Shown here: one piece after another, positions 27,518 to 36,100 of the stretch
Layout of the letters: each line of letters begins with the position of its first letter
Position numbering within the stretch: position 1 is the first letter of the stretch
From: Oligoflexus sp.
GTDB taxonomy: Bacteria; Bdellovibrionota_B; Oligoflexia; Oligoflexales; Oligoflexaceae
Length of the DNA: 64,000 nt
Assembly (NCBI RefSeq): GCF_035712445.1
Contig: NZ_DASTAT010000100.1
Location: 1-64,000, forward strand
Direction: 5' to 3'
Position numbers and translations under genes: made by a program
The notes under the pieces: generated by a model
What the model was told of the DNA's origin: nothing
Seen by the model: the letters and a program-made list of their open reading frames with translations, nothing else
The model's database searches: none

Positions 27518-27553
27518 ATTTTATCAAAAACCTGTGGGTAGATTATGCCCGGC

Positions 27554-28522
27554 TCATGGCTCTGTTCTGAGTATGACGCCCGCCGCCTTGGTTCCTTTGC
27601 GCTCGCCCTCGGGAGTACGCAGAGTCAAGGTCTTGACGCGGACCCACTGCGACGGTTGCCAGTTGCGAGAACAGGATTTGAAAACATAGTCCTCGGGACG
27701 TGAGCCCCCTTTCGAGTCCTCGCCTTTGGTGCCATCGGAACGAATTTCGTAGGTGCAGACAGTTTCATCGAAGACGATTTCCATCTGACCGGAAGCCTTG
27801 CCCTCCTGTGGTCCGCCGGGACCAGGACCTGAGTTGGATGCGCCGGGCGTAAAGTTTGTGATGTATTTTGGTATCTCGACCGGCATCCAAAGATTCCAGG
27901 TCTTTCGATCGACACCGGGCCAATCACCGGCCGATCCGGTCGAGGCATAGAGCGCAAGCCCCTTGCCGAGACGCTGCTCAATGGCCTTCAGCGCGCCGGG
28001 ATTCACGGTCGTGCTCATCACAAGGCGACCCTGGGGAAGCACGACGTCCACATGCAGCTCCATAAAATTCTGAAGACTGCGGTCCATAGGGAAAGACATA
28101 TGATAGGCGCTGCCCTGAGGCAGGACGTTCACTGTTATGGGCGCCATCATATCGTCAAGGTTATTCATGACAAACATATTCTTATCAGCTGCCTGCCACT
28201 GGTCATCGGCTGTGTTGCCCATACGGCAACCGACATTGACCCGAGTCTGGGGATTGCTGCCGGCTTTGCCGTCTTCGGCATCACAATAAAGATAAGCCCC
28301 GCCGATTATAGCCGGCTCGACGGATTTCTCCTCTTCCAAAGGATCATCAGGTGGCGGCGTGCGGATATCGCCCTGATCAGAAGGAACCGGGATCGCGTCA
28401 CTCCCCAGAGGCTGCGCGGATGCATTGCTTTTGTTGCCTTTGGGTTTGAAGGGCTCCAGGCTTGATCCCGGGGCACAACTCCAAAGCAACGGAAAGCATA
28501 CCAACAGGTATGAATGTCGCAT
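27554..28522 (-). CDS. Lipoprotein of unknown function
   Basis: No family was recognised. The 322-residue product has a short signal peptide ending LLWSC (Cys16). A low-complexity Pro/Ser/Asp linker follows (to about 65), then a folded part with cysteines at YLYCDAEDG, VGCRMGN, ETVCTYEI and FKSCSRN, probably forming two disulfides. A Gly/Pro-rich segment (SNSGPGPGGPQEG) interrupts it at about 230. AGGAG-like sequence precedes the ATG. It lies upstream of the acyltransferase on the same strand with a 59-nt gap. Confidence 0.75.
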   Translation of the reverse strand: MRHSYLLVCFPLLWSCAPGSSLEPFKPKGNKSNASAQPLGSDAIPVPSDQGDIRTPPPDDPLEEEKSVEPAIIGGAYLYCDAEDGKAGSNPQTRVNVGCRMGNTADDQWQAADKNMFVMNNLDDMMAPITVNVLPQGSAYHMSFPMDRSLQNFMELHVDVVLPQGRLVMSTTVNPGALKAIEQRLGKGLALYASTGSAGDWPGVDRKTWNLWMPVEIPKYITNFTPGASNSGPGPGGPQEGKASGQMEIVFDETVCTYEIRSDGTKGEDSKGGSRPEDYVFKSCSRNWQPSQWVRVKTLTLRTPEGERKGTKAAGVILRTEP

Positions 28523-28594
28523 ATTGGACTCCTCTTACGGTTCCCTACTAGAATAGGATCGGTCGGCCGTGGGAATTCCTTGATAATAAGTCAA

Positions 28595-29173
28595 TTAATC
28601 AAGAATATCAGTCTGTTGCGGTGGAGTATTGGGAAGTGGGCGCGGGGCCAAACTCTGGGAAAGCATGCCCAGCAGATCGAAAACCGAACCGCTCTGGCGC
28701 TTGATCATCTGATCGAGACTCTGTTCCACGAGGCGGATCAGCATGCCGAGCAGAGCTACCTTCTGTCGTTCCACGCCATGATCCTGCAATTCCTGAGGAT
28801 CAAGACGCTCCAAAAGCGAGTGCGAAGTGCGAATGCGGGCCATCATTTTTCTTTCGCGACGCCGCAGCGTATCGAGAATCGTCGCGCCCAGATCCTCGCG
28901 CGCCCGATAAAGGCGGGTGCCGCGTTCGCTTTTGCCGGCCTCTTCGATCACGGCGAAATCCAAAAGCTCTTTCAAGGAAATGCTCACCAAAGCTTTCGAT
29001 ATGCGCAGGCGACGCATGAGTTCGGCCGCATCCAAAGGCGTCTGCGAGAGATAGATGTGACACCAGATCTGTCCGTGAACTTTCTTGAAGCCCCAATACT
29101 CCATGAATTGCCCGACTTCCGAGGCAAATTCTTCGAGTTCGGTAAGGACACGCTGATCGTCTTTTTTCGTCAT
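28595..29173 (-). CDS. GbsR/MarR-type winged-helix regulator
   Basis: The 192-residue protein has the GbsR-like N-terminal form FASEVGQFMEYWGFKKVHGQIW and a helix-turn-helix at about 44-77 (TPLDAAELMRRLRISKALVS). A wing follows with GKSERGTRLYRAREDL, then a helical dimerisation tail. Family members repress osmoprotectant or efflux genes. Its ATG overlaps the stop of the polyprenyl synthase gene by 4 nt (ATGA), so the two are translated from one message. The target is unknown; autoregulation or control of quinone synthesis is inference. Confidence 0.82.
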   Translation of the reverse strand: MTKKDDQRVLTELEEFASEVGQFMEYWGFKKVHGQIWCHIYLSQTPLDAAELMRRLRISKALVSISLKELLDFAVIEEAGKSERGTRLYRAREDLGATILDTLRRRERKMMARIRTSHSLLERLDPQELQDHGVERQKVALLGMLIRLVEQSLDQMIKRQSGSVFDLLGMLSQSLAPRPLPNTPPQQTDILD

Positions 29174-30135
29174 ATGCGCTGGGCCAAATAATTCACAAGA
29201 ACTTTAAGCGCAGCAAGAGACTGTGGATCTTTTTGCCCGCGACGGCTTGCCGTTGCCTCTGACAGAATTTCGAGCAGAGTGTTGGCCTCTTCCACCAGAC
29301 GATCGACCCGCAGGCGGACGCGCTCAATCGCCTGATCAAGAGTCCTGGGATCCGGCTCGATGGAATCAATGCGAGTCATATCGAGTTGCTCGCGATCGTG
29401 CGTCAGGCAGAGCGCTTCAAAAATCACGGCATTGATCACGCGATTTTTGATGTCAGCGCCTTCCGAACCATCGCGGCGTTTGAAATCCAAAATATCATCG
29501 GTCAGCTGAAAGGCGATGCCGATGGATTCGCCGAGGCGCCTCGCTTCCGGCAAAAGATAACCGTTCGGATAGGCGAGCAGAGCCGGAGCCGCACAGCTCC
29601 AGCGCAAGACGCTGCCGGTTTTCTTCAGCGCCACGCGTTCGATATCCGTCCAGCTGAGATCTTTTTTCACGCTATTTTCAATCTGCAGCCATTCCCCTTC
29701 CGCCAGATCCGCGATGATCGCCGCCATTTCACTGACCAGATCATTGCGTCCCGTTTGAGCGATTTCCTGCAGCACGTAGGCCAAAAGATAATCACCGGCA
29801 AGCACGGCCTGCTTGTTGCTGGCTACGATATTAATGGAAGGTTCCCCGCGACGGTATTCGGCATTATCAATCACATCATCGTGGGCCAGGGTGGAAGCAT
29901 GCACAAGTTCGATGTAACGGCTGAAGGGCTCGATCGCCGCGTGCGCGACGCCCAGAAGATCCGCCATCATGAAGGTCATCAGAGGCCGCAGCCTCTTACC
30001 GCCGGAAAGAACCGTCTTGCCCAGCAGGTTGCCTATGCGCGGGTTGCGCTGCCATTCACTCAAACTGAAATCGAGTCGTTGAATACTGTGCAGGACAGCA
30101 GGTGAAATGGCGTGGGCAATCGATGCAATAGTCAC
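29170..30135 (-). CDS. ispB: Polyprenyl diphosphate synthase (quinone side chain)
   Basis: Builds the long isoprenoid tail used by MenA. From a GTG at 30135, after CACAGGA, the product is 321 residues, the usual IspB/HepT length; an upstream ATG would add 33 unlike residues. It shows GGKRLRPLM near 55, the first Asp-rich motif DDVIDNAEYRRG near 93 and the second TDDILDF near 225. Chain length cannot be read from sequence by eye. It is divergent from the men operon, which supports the menaquinone role. Confidence 0.9.
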   Translation of the reverse strand: MTIASIAHAISPAVLHSIQRLDFSLSEWQRNPRIGNLLGKTVLSGGKRLRPLMTFMMADLLGVAHAAIEPFSRYIELVHASTLAHDDVIDNAEYRRGEPSINIVASNKQAVLAGDYLLAYVLQEIAQTGRNDLVSEMAAIIADLAEGEWLQIENSVKKDLSWTDIERVALKKTGSVLRWSCAAPALLAYPNGYLLPEARRLGESIGIAFQLTDDILDFKRRDGSEGADIKNRVINAVIFEALCLTHDREQLDMTRIDSIEPDPRTLDQAIERVRLRVDRLVEEANTLLEILSEATASRRGQKDPQSLAALKVLVNYLAQRI

Positions 30136-30297
30136 ACGAGGATCCTGTGGACAGAGTTCATAAAATTTTGAACCGGAGAAACTCCTCCTGGTTCCGGCGT
30201 CTCTATTTATTCCTCGATCCAGGCTTGAAGGCAAGTCCCTTCCTTAAAAAACCGAAATGTCGTTCGCATTCGACGCTCGCGAAGGCCGGGATTTTGG

Positions 30298-30327
30298 TTG
30301 AAGCTGCTCTTGCAAAAGGTTTATATA
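30298..30327 (+). promoter_or_regulatory. Candidate promoter of the men operon
   Basis: TTGAAG (30298-30303) and TATATA (30322-30327) are separated by 18 nt, 33 nt before the menG start. The match is good but not perfect, and no transcript data support it. Confidence 0.4.
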
Positions 30328-30359
30328 GTCGTGAACAACGACATAGGGAACCCGGACCC

Positions 30360-31067
30360 ATGCCTCTCCCCCATGCGAAAATAGAATCCTACCGAATCTT
30401 CGATGCCATTGCTGGTCGATATGACGTTATCAATACCGTACTATCTGGCGGACTTCATCGCATCTGGCGCCGTGCCATGCGACGGTCTTTGCCCCAACGG
30501 CTGAATCTGACTGTCCTTGATTTAGCAACCGGCACAGGTGATGTGGCGTTGGAATTGATCAAGAACCCGCACGTACAAAAGGTTCGTGGCCTGGATCTTT
30601 CGAAAGGCATGATTGCCAAGGGGCGGGATAAAATTGCAGCAGCCGGTCACGGTGACAAAATTACGCTCGATGTCGGTGATGCGCAGAAAATACCTTATTC
30701 AGACGCATCTGTTGACGCGGTGACGATGTCCTTTGGAATACGCAATGTCGCCGACGTGAAACTCTGTTTAAGCGAAATCTATCGCGTGCTCAAACCGGGC
30801 GGTCGCGTTTTGATTTTGGAATTTGGTTTGCCGCAGAGCCGCGTGCTTCGTTCTGCGCATCTTTTCTATCTGCGGAAGATCCTGCCCGGACTCGGCCGTA
30901 TGCTGTCCGGTCACGCCACGGCCTATTCCTACCTGAACCAAACGATCGAGGAATTTCCCTACGGCGCGGCCTTTGCAGAACTCCTGACGGGCGCTGGATT
31001 CACGGATGCTCAGTACCGTCCGATGAGCGGCGGCATCGTGCATCTCTATCGGGGTGACAAGCCTTGA
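30360..31067 (+). CDS. menG: Demethylmenaquinone methyltransferase
   Basis: SAM-dependent last step of menaquinone synthesis (also UbiE-like). From the ATG at 30360, after AGGGAA, the product is 235 residues. It shows FDAIAGRYDVINTVLSGGLH, the SAM loop LDLATGTGDVA near 54, MSFGIRNV and IYRVLKPGGRVLILEF, all standard UbiE/MenG motifs. The reading frame extends further upstream, but that part is unlike the family and overlaps the likely promoter. It overlaps menF by 4 nt. Confidence 0.94.
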   Translation: MPLPHAKIESYRIFDAIAGRYDVINTVLSGGLHRIWRRAMRRSLPQRLNLTVLDLATGTGDVALELIKNPHVQKVRGLDLSKGMIAKGRDKIAAAGHGDKITLDVGDAQKIPYSDASVDAVTMSFGIRNVADVKLCLSEIYRVLKPGGRVLILEFGLPQSRVLRSAHLFYLRKILPGLGRMLSGHATAYSYLNQTIEEFPYGAAFAELLTGAGFTDAQYRPMSGGIVHLYRGDKP

Positions 31068-32392
31068 AGCTGTCGAGTTTGAGGGACTTTGAACGCGCTG
31101 GCTGGCAATGGCTGGAGGCCGGTCGTTTCCTGCAGGCACGCCTGGCCTTGCCCGTTCACGGCAACGCCACTGGCTTTTTGCGCCTGCCGCCCGACTGGGC
31201 TTTTTTCTGGAAGAGCAAGGAAGCGCGCTCGTGGTTTGCGGCCTGGGGTGAAGCGGAAAAAATTTCCTTCGATGAACTCATGGCTGCGGACATTGATCCG
31301 CTTCTGACCATCTGTGGTGGTTTTCCTTTTGCGCCGTCTCAGGATCCTGATGCGGAGTGGCAGGAATTTTCCACGAGTCATTGGTTCGTGCCGAAATTTC
31401 TTTGGCGTCAGAATGCGGACGGCGCCGTGCTGGAAGTTACCTTCCCTTTGGCTGCGGCGCAGAATGATGACAACTGGAAGACGCAGCTCATCCAGCAAGC
31501 CTTTCCCTTCTATCAAGCCATGCGGGAAGACGCTCAGGATGCCCCCTTGCCGTCCTGCCACCGGCGAAGCGATCATCCCTCGCGCTCGCGCTGGCAGGAT
31601 ATGATGCACAAAGCAGGCGCTGCGATGACAGCCGGGGACTTCGGCAAAGTCGTCCTGAGTCGCCGCGCGCAGCTCGAATTCAGAGCAGGAATTCCGGCCG
31701 CGGCTTTGTTCCGTCAGCTCCTGACTCTGGACGAGGAAACTTTTATTTTTGCCTGTCAGAGTCCCGAAGGCCGCTGTTTCATGGGACGTTCACCCGAGCG
31801 CCTGCTCGCCTGGCAGAAACGGAATTTTCAACTGGATGCCATCGCAGGCACGCGCCGCCGCAGTCTTTCAGCTTCGGGGGATCAGGCCTTTTCCGATGAC
31901 ATGCAGCAGTCACCCAAAGAACAGAACGAGCATCGGCTCGTGCGCCAGGCGATTACGGATCTTTTGGAGGCTGAAGGCATTCGCTTCGAGCCCGTGGAAG
32001 AGCAGGGCATCATCCGACTGAAGCATGTTCAGCATATGCGCACGCGTTTTCACGGCGAGATGCCGGCCGGACGCCGACCGGCTGAACTTCTGCCGCTTTT
32101 GCATCCGACGCCCGCGGTCGGTGGTTTTCCCCGCCGTCCGGCTCTTGAATTCATGCTGGCGGAAGAAGGCTACGATCGCGGCTGGTTCGCCGGCGGCATC
32201 GGCGTTTTTCAAGGGGACGCCGGGGATGTGGCGATCGGTATTCGTTCGGCCCTGGTGGATGGCAACAAACTTTATATCTATGCGGGAGCGGGGATAGTGC
32301 CCGGTTCCGATCCTGATGCGGAATGGCAGGAAATAGAGGCCAAGATGCAAAACTTCCTGGGCCTCGTCACGGCCGAGGACGCCAACACATGA
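31064..32392 (+). CDS. menF: Isochorismate synthase
   Basis: Converts chorismate to isochorismate, the first step to menaquinone. The 442-residue product begins at a TTG overlapping the menG stop, with GGGGTG 7 nt upstream. The chorismate-binding half includes FGKVVLSRRAQLEF, GRSPERLLAW, DAIAGTRRRS, LKHVQHMRTRF, TPAVGGFPR and DRGWFAGGIGV. These point to MenF/EntC rather than TrpE/PabB. The N-terminal half is divergent, as is usual. It is followed 7 nt later by menD. Confidence 0.93.
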   Translation: MKLSSLRDFERAGWQWLEAGRFLQARLALPVHGNATGFLRLPPDWAFFWKSKEARSWFAAWGEAEKISFDELMAADIDPLLTICGGFPFAPSQDPDAEWQEFSTSHWFVPKFLWRQNADGAVLEVTFPLAAAQNDDNWKTQLIQQAFPFYQAMREDAQDAPLPSCHRRSDHPSRSRWQDMMHKAGAAMTAGDFGKVVLSRRAQLEFRAGIPAAALFRQLLTLDEETFIFACQSPEGRCFMGRSPERLLAWQKRNFQLDAIAGTRRRSLSASGDQAFSDDMQQSPKEQNEHRLVRQAITDLLEAEGIRFEPVEEQGIIRLKHVQHMRTRFHGEMPAGRRPAELLPLLHPTPAVGGFPRRPALEFMLAEEGYDRGWFAGGIGVFQGDAGDVAIGIRSALVDGNKLYIYAGAGIVPGSDPDAEWQEIEAKMQNFLGLVTAEDANT

Positions 32393-32399
32393 GGCGGCT

Positions 32400-34145
32400 A
32401 TGGAATCGATTCCTAAAACCTGGCTGACGCAAAACTGGAATACCTTTGCGAGTTCGCTCCTGGTCCACGGATTATCCCAACTTGGTGTCCGTGGTTTTTT
32501 TGTTTCCCCGGGTTATCGCGATGCTCCTTTCATTGCGGCTCTTCAGGCGCGTCCTGACCTTCACGTGAAATCCTGCATGGATGAACGCGCTGCAGCCTAT
32601 GAGGCCCTTGGTTTTGCCAAGGCCACGCGGCGTCCTTCCGTCCTTGTCTGCACATCGGGAACCGCAGGTGCCAACTATCTGCCGGCCGTGATCGAGGCCA
32701 AGACCGATCAGCTGCCCCTGCTTCTTATCACCTGCGATCGGCCCTTCGAAATGGTGCACGCCGGCGCGCAGCAGGTCATCGACCAGCGACAGCTCTTCGG
32801 TTCCTTCGTGAAGCAGAGCCTTGATTTCCCTGCGCCTTCACCCACGCTGGATATGGCTGCCTGGCTTTCCTATGTCCGCATGCTGGTGGAAATCAGCTGC
32901 GAAGGACGGCAGGGACCTGTGCATGTGAATCTGCCCTTCCGTCTGCCGCTCGATCCTGTGGAAACAGCCGATCGACCCACGGATGCGCAGGTGATGGACG
33001 CGCAGAAACTGATTCGAAATCTTGCTGTGCAGCCTGATATCACCCAGAGCACGCGCCTTGCGCCCAAGGTGGCCCGCGATTGGCTGGATGATCTGCGTTC
33101 AGCGGAACGCGGCCTGATCATTCTCGGTCGCATTCAGGGGCGTGAGCAGCAGCGTGCGGCTGCGGCTTTGGCATCATCCTTGGGCTGGCCTTGCTACGCG
33201 GATATTACGTCCGGCGTGAAGGGGCGTTTGGAAAATGACCTGATGGATCCGACGCATCCTTTGATGACGCGCGCCCTGGAAGACTATCAACCCGATGTCT
33301 GCGTTTACCTGGGACGTCGCCCGGTCAGCGGATTTTTTGATAACTATCTGCAGAAAGTTCAGCCGCGCGCCTACTGGGTCTTCACAACCGAAGCCACGGT
33401 GCAGGATCCCGGTCATCTGCCGCAGAGGCGTCAGGTGACGGTTGATCTTACGACGCTGGCTCCATTATGGTCGGGTGCTCCCTTCGTTCCGATGCCGGTG
33501 CATGAAGCCCTATGGCAGACCTCGGATCGCGTGCGGTCGGCCCTGCAAAAGCCTTTATTTCCAGGCTTTGCCTTTGCGGATGTTGCCCAGGAAATTGCCG
33601 CTGCGATTCCCACGCGCGATCATGGACTCTTCCTTGGCAATTCCACGGCCATCCGCGCCTTTGATAACTGGTGCGATCTGCAAGGCAAGCGCCTGCCGAA
33701 CATCGAAGCCAACCGCGGAGTCAACGGTATCGAAGGCAATATTGCAACAACGCTCGGGCTGGCTGCGGGTACGGAACATGCCTGGACTCTTGTCCTCGGT
33801 GATGTTTCGGCTCTGCATGATTTGAATTCGATCCTGGGCCTGCCCCAGGCGAAGGCGCCGATCATCCTGGTCCTTGTGAATAACAGCGGCGGGCGCATTT
33901 TTGAGTTTCTGCCGATCCAGGCGCATGGCTGGGTGAAGGACCCCTTGATCACCACGCCGCATGCTTTCCGTTTCGAGGGTGTTGCGGCGATGGCGGGACT
34001 ATCCTATGAACACTGCAGCGACCGCCTGCGTTTCCGTGATCTTTATCAGAAGGCCCTGCAGTCCGGTAAAAGCTGTATCATCGAATGTCAGCAGGATGCG
34101 CTGGCGGATCAAATGTATGTGAAGGCATTTAAAAGTCAGGAGTGA
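32400..34145 (+). CDS. menD: SEPHCHC synthase (MenD)
   Basis: Thiamine-diphosphate enzyme joining isochorismate and 2-oxoglutarate. The 581-residue product has VSPGYRDAPFI near 37, the ThDP glutamate region MDERAAAYEALG near 60, SGTAGANYLPAV near 85, and the ThDP/Mg motif LGDVSALHDLNS near 460 with NNSGGRIFEFLP. Length and order are normal. The canonical MenD SPGSR is SPGYR here. Its stop immediately precedes the menA start. Confidence 0.95.
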   Translation: MESIPKTWLTQNWNTFASSLLVHGLSQLGVRGFFVSPGYRDAPFIAALQARPDLHVKSCMDERAAAYEALGFAKATRRPSVLVCTSGTAGANYLPAVIEAKTDQLPLLLITCDRPFEMVHAGAQQVIDQRQLFGSFVKQSLDFPAPSPTLDMAAWLSYVRMLVEISCEGRQGPVHVNLPFRLPLDPVETADRPTDAQVMDAQKLIRNLAVQPDITQSTRLAPKVARDWLDDLRSAERGLIILGRIQGREQQRAAAALASSLGWPCYADITSGVKGRLENDLMDPTHPLMTRALEDYQPDVCVYLGRRPVSGFFDNYLQKVQPRAYWVFTTEATVQDPGHLPQRRQVTVDLTTLAPLWSGAPFVPMPVHEALWQTSDRVRSALQKPLFPGFAFADVAQEIAAAIPTRDHGLFLGNSTAIRAFDNWCDLQGKRLPNIEANRGVNGIEGNIATTLGLAAGTEHAWTLVLGDVSALHDLNSILGLPQAKAPIILVLVNNSGGRIFEFLPIQAHGWVKDPLITTPHAFRFEGVAAMAGLSYEHCSDRLRFRDLYQKALQSGKSCIIECQQDALADQMYVKAFKSQE

Positions 34146-35087
34146 ATGATGAGTAGCGCTGTGTCCACAAACCCTGCGATTCAGCCCCAATCCTGGCGGG
34201 CTTTCGTGCAGGCGATTCGTCCCCCGACCTTGCTGGCCGGACTGGGTCCGGTTTTTATCGGGATCAGCCTGGGACTCTCGCAAAGGAAAATTCTGCAGAT
34301 CAGTGAGGGGCCTGTCGTCCTTCCGGCGGCGGCGGCCATTCTTCTGGTGGTTCTGCTTCAGGCTTCAGCGAATCTTGTGAATGATGCCAAGGATGCGGAA
34401 AAAGGCGTCGATCACGGCGAACGCCTGGGGCCGATTCGCGTGGTGCAGAGCGGACTGCTCACCATCCAGCAGGTGCGGCTTGCGTATCGTATTCTTTTCG
34501 CGCTGGCGGCTCTTTTAGTCCTTGGGCTCTTTCTGATGAATCCTGCGCCTGTGATTCCCCTGGTGGCCTTGGCCTGTGGTTTGGCGGCTTACCTCTATAC
34601 GGCCGGTCCCTTTCCACTGGCTTACTATGCACTGGGTGAAGTGCTGGCCTGCGTTTTCTTTGGTCCGATTGCTGTGATGGGGACGACCTATCTTTTAACG
34701 GGTCAGATCCTCTGGGACACAGCAATCTGGGGTCTCGGTTCAGGTCTGATCGCAGCGGCGATCATGGCCATTAATAATCTTCGTGATCGCGTCGGAGATC
34801 GCGTGGCGGGCAAACATACGCTGGCTACGCTGAGTTCGGATGATACAGCGCGCAAGCTGCCGCTGCTTTTCGTGATGGGCAGTGCAATGCTGCTCGCGGT
34901 CTATGGTTTTGAGCATGATAAGATCATCATCGGCGTGCCCTGGACGCTGCTGGCATTATCCTTCATTCGCCGTCGCATCACCCCCAGGCTGCAGGGCGAA
35001 GGTGCGCTTTTGAATGAGGCCCTGAAAATCACGGCTCTCTTCAATCTCTTTTATGCCATCCTCTTTGCGAGTCTGGTTCTTTTATGA
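34146..35087 (+). CDS. menA: 1,4-dihydroxy-2-naphthoate polyprenyltransferase
   Basis: Integral membrane UbiA-family enzyme attaching the polyprenyl tail to DHNA. The 313-residue product has the first Asp motif NLVNDAKDAEKGVDHGERLG near 78 and the second NNLRDRVGDRVAGKHTLA near 215. About eight or nine membrane segments are visible. The ATG directly follows the menD stop, and a second in-frame ATG follows at once. It overlaps menC by 4 nt. Confidence 0.95.
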   Translation: MMSSAVSTNPAIQPQSWRAFVQAIRPPTLLAGLGPVFIGISLGLSQRKILQISEGPVVLPAAAAILLVVLLQASANLVNDAKDAEKGVDHGERLGPIRVVQSGLLTIQQVRLAYRILFALAALLVLGLFLMNPAPVIPLVALACGLAAYLYTAGPFPLAYYALGEVLACVFFGPIAVMGTTYLLTGQILWDTAIWGLGSGLIAAAIMAINNLRDRVGDRVAGKHTLATLSSDDTARKLPLLFVMGSAMLLAVYGFEHDKIIIGVPWTLLALSFIRRRITPRLQGEGALLNEALKITALFNLFYAILFASLVLL

Positions 35088-36100
35088 GCTTCCAAACGAT
35101 CAGCGTGCGGCAGGAATCCCTGCCGTGGTCCTGGCCTCTGCGCCTGGGCGCTCAGATGCCTCAGAATCGACTGCGGGCTGTGATCACAGCCTGGGATTCT
35201 GAGGGACGCCGTCACGAAGCTGAGCTGGCGCCTTGTCCCGGCGTGCATCCGGAAAATCTGGAAGAGGCCCTTGGTCAGTGGCATCGGCAGGTGGAAACGC
35301 TCCTGACTGCAAATGCCTTTGCGCCTGAACGTTGGAACTGGACCCGTCCTGCGTTTGGTCTGCTGGATCTTCCTTCAGGACTTTTTCGTTCTGTTTTGAC
35401 AGCTGTGGAGCAGTTGCTTTTAAGCCTGGCGCAGGCGGAGCATCCCGAGGAATTTTCATTACCCGCAGCTGTGATGATGGAAGGTTCCGCTCTCCTTGCC
35501 TTGCAGGCGGATGCGGAAAAGGGTTGGCAGGAATTTTTGCAGCTGTGGGGCGCGGGATTTCGCGTTTTCAAATGTAAAGTGGGGCGACTGCCGGCTCGGC
35601 ATGAATACGACCTTTTGCAGAGAATGAACGTGCACGCCGCGGGCCACTTGCGTTTGAGGCTGGATGCCAATCGCGGCATGGATCAGGAAGGGCTTCACTT
35701 TTGGCAAAGTCATCAGGCGTCCTTGCCCATCGCCTACTGGGAGGAAGCCGCGGGACTGCGGCCGCAGGCTTTGGATGAAACGCTTTGGGATGATGATGCC
35801 GCAGGGTCCGAAGCCGCCGCCTGGATTCTGAAACCCACACGCCTTGGACTCTCACGAACCATAGCCCTCTTGAAAGACGCCGCAAATCAAGGCATTCCCT
35901 GTGTGCTCAGCAATGCCTTCGACTCGGGGCTCAGTCTTCGCGCTTCGGCTTGGATTTACGCGGCTTTTTGCGCGAATCCTCAGCCGCTCGGTTATGGGAC
36001 CACACGATTTCTGCCGGCCGATTCATGGGACAGTGAAACATGGGGACGAGCCGAGGTGCTCATTCCCCGTCATCCGTTTTCTCAGGGTAAGGACGCATGA
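35084..36100 (+). CDS. menC: o-Succinylbenzoate synthase
   Basis: Dehydrates SHCHC to o-succinylbenzoate; enolase superfamily. The 338-residue product has the catalytic lysine pair in FRVFKCKVGRL (about 164), metal ligand Asp in RLRLDANRGM (about 193), a Glu in AYWEEAAG and the second lysine in ILKPTRLGLS (about 250). The family barrel is complete, although overall identity to well-studied MenC looks low. It overlaps both menA and menE by 4 nt. Confidence 0.92.
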   Translation: MSFQTISVRQESLPWSWPLRLGAQMPQNRLRAVITAWDSEGRRHEAELAPCPGVHPENLEEALGQWHRQVETLLTANAFAPERWNWTRPAFGLLDLPSGLFRSVLTAVEQLLLSLAQAEHPEEFSLPAAVMMEGSALLALQADAEKGWQEFLQLWGAGFRVFKCKVGRLPARHEYDLLQRMNVHAAGHLRLRLDANRGMDQEGLHFWQSHQASLPIAYWEEAAGLRPQALDETLWDDDAAGSEAAAWILKPTRLGLSRTIALLKDAANQGIPCVLSNAFDSGLSLRASAWIYAAFCANPQPLGYGTTRFLPADSWDSETWGRAEVLIPRHPFSQGKDA

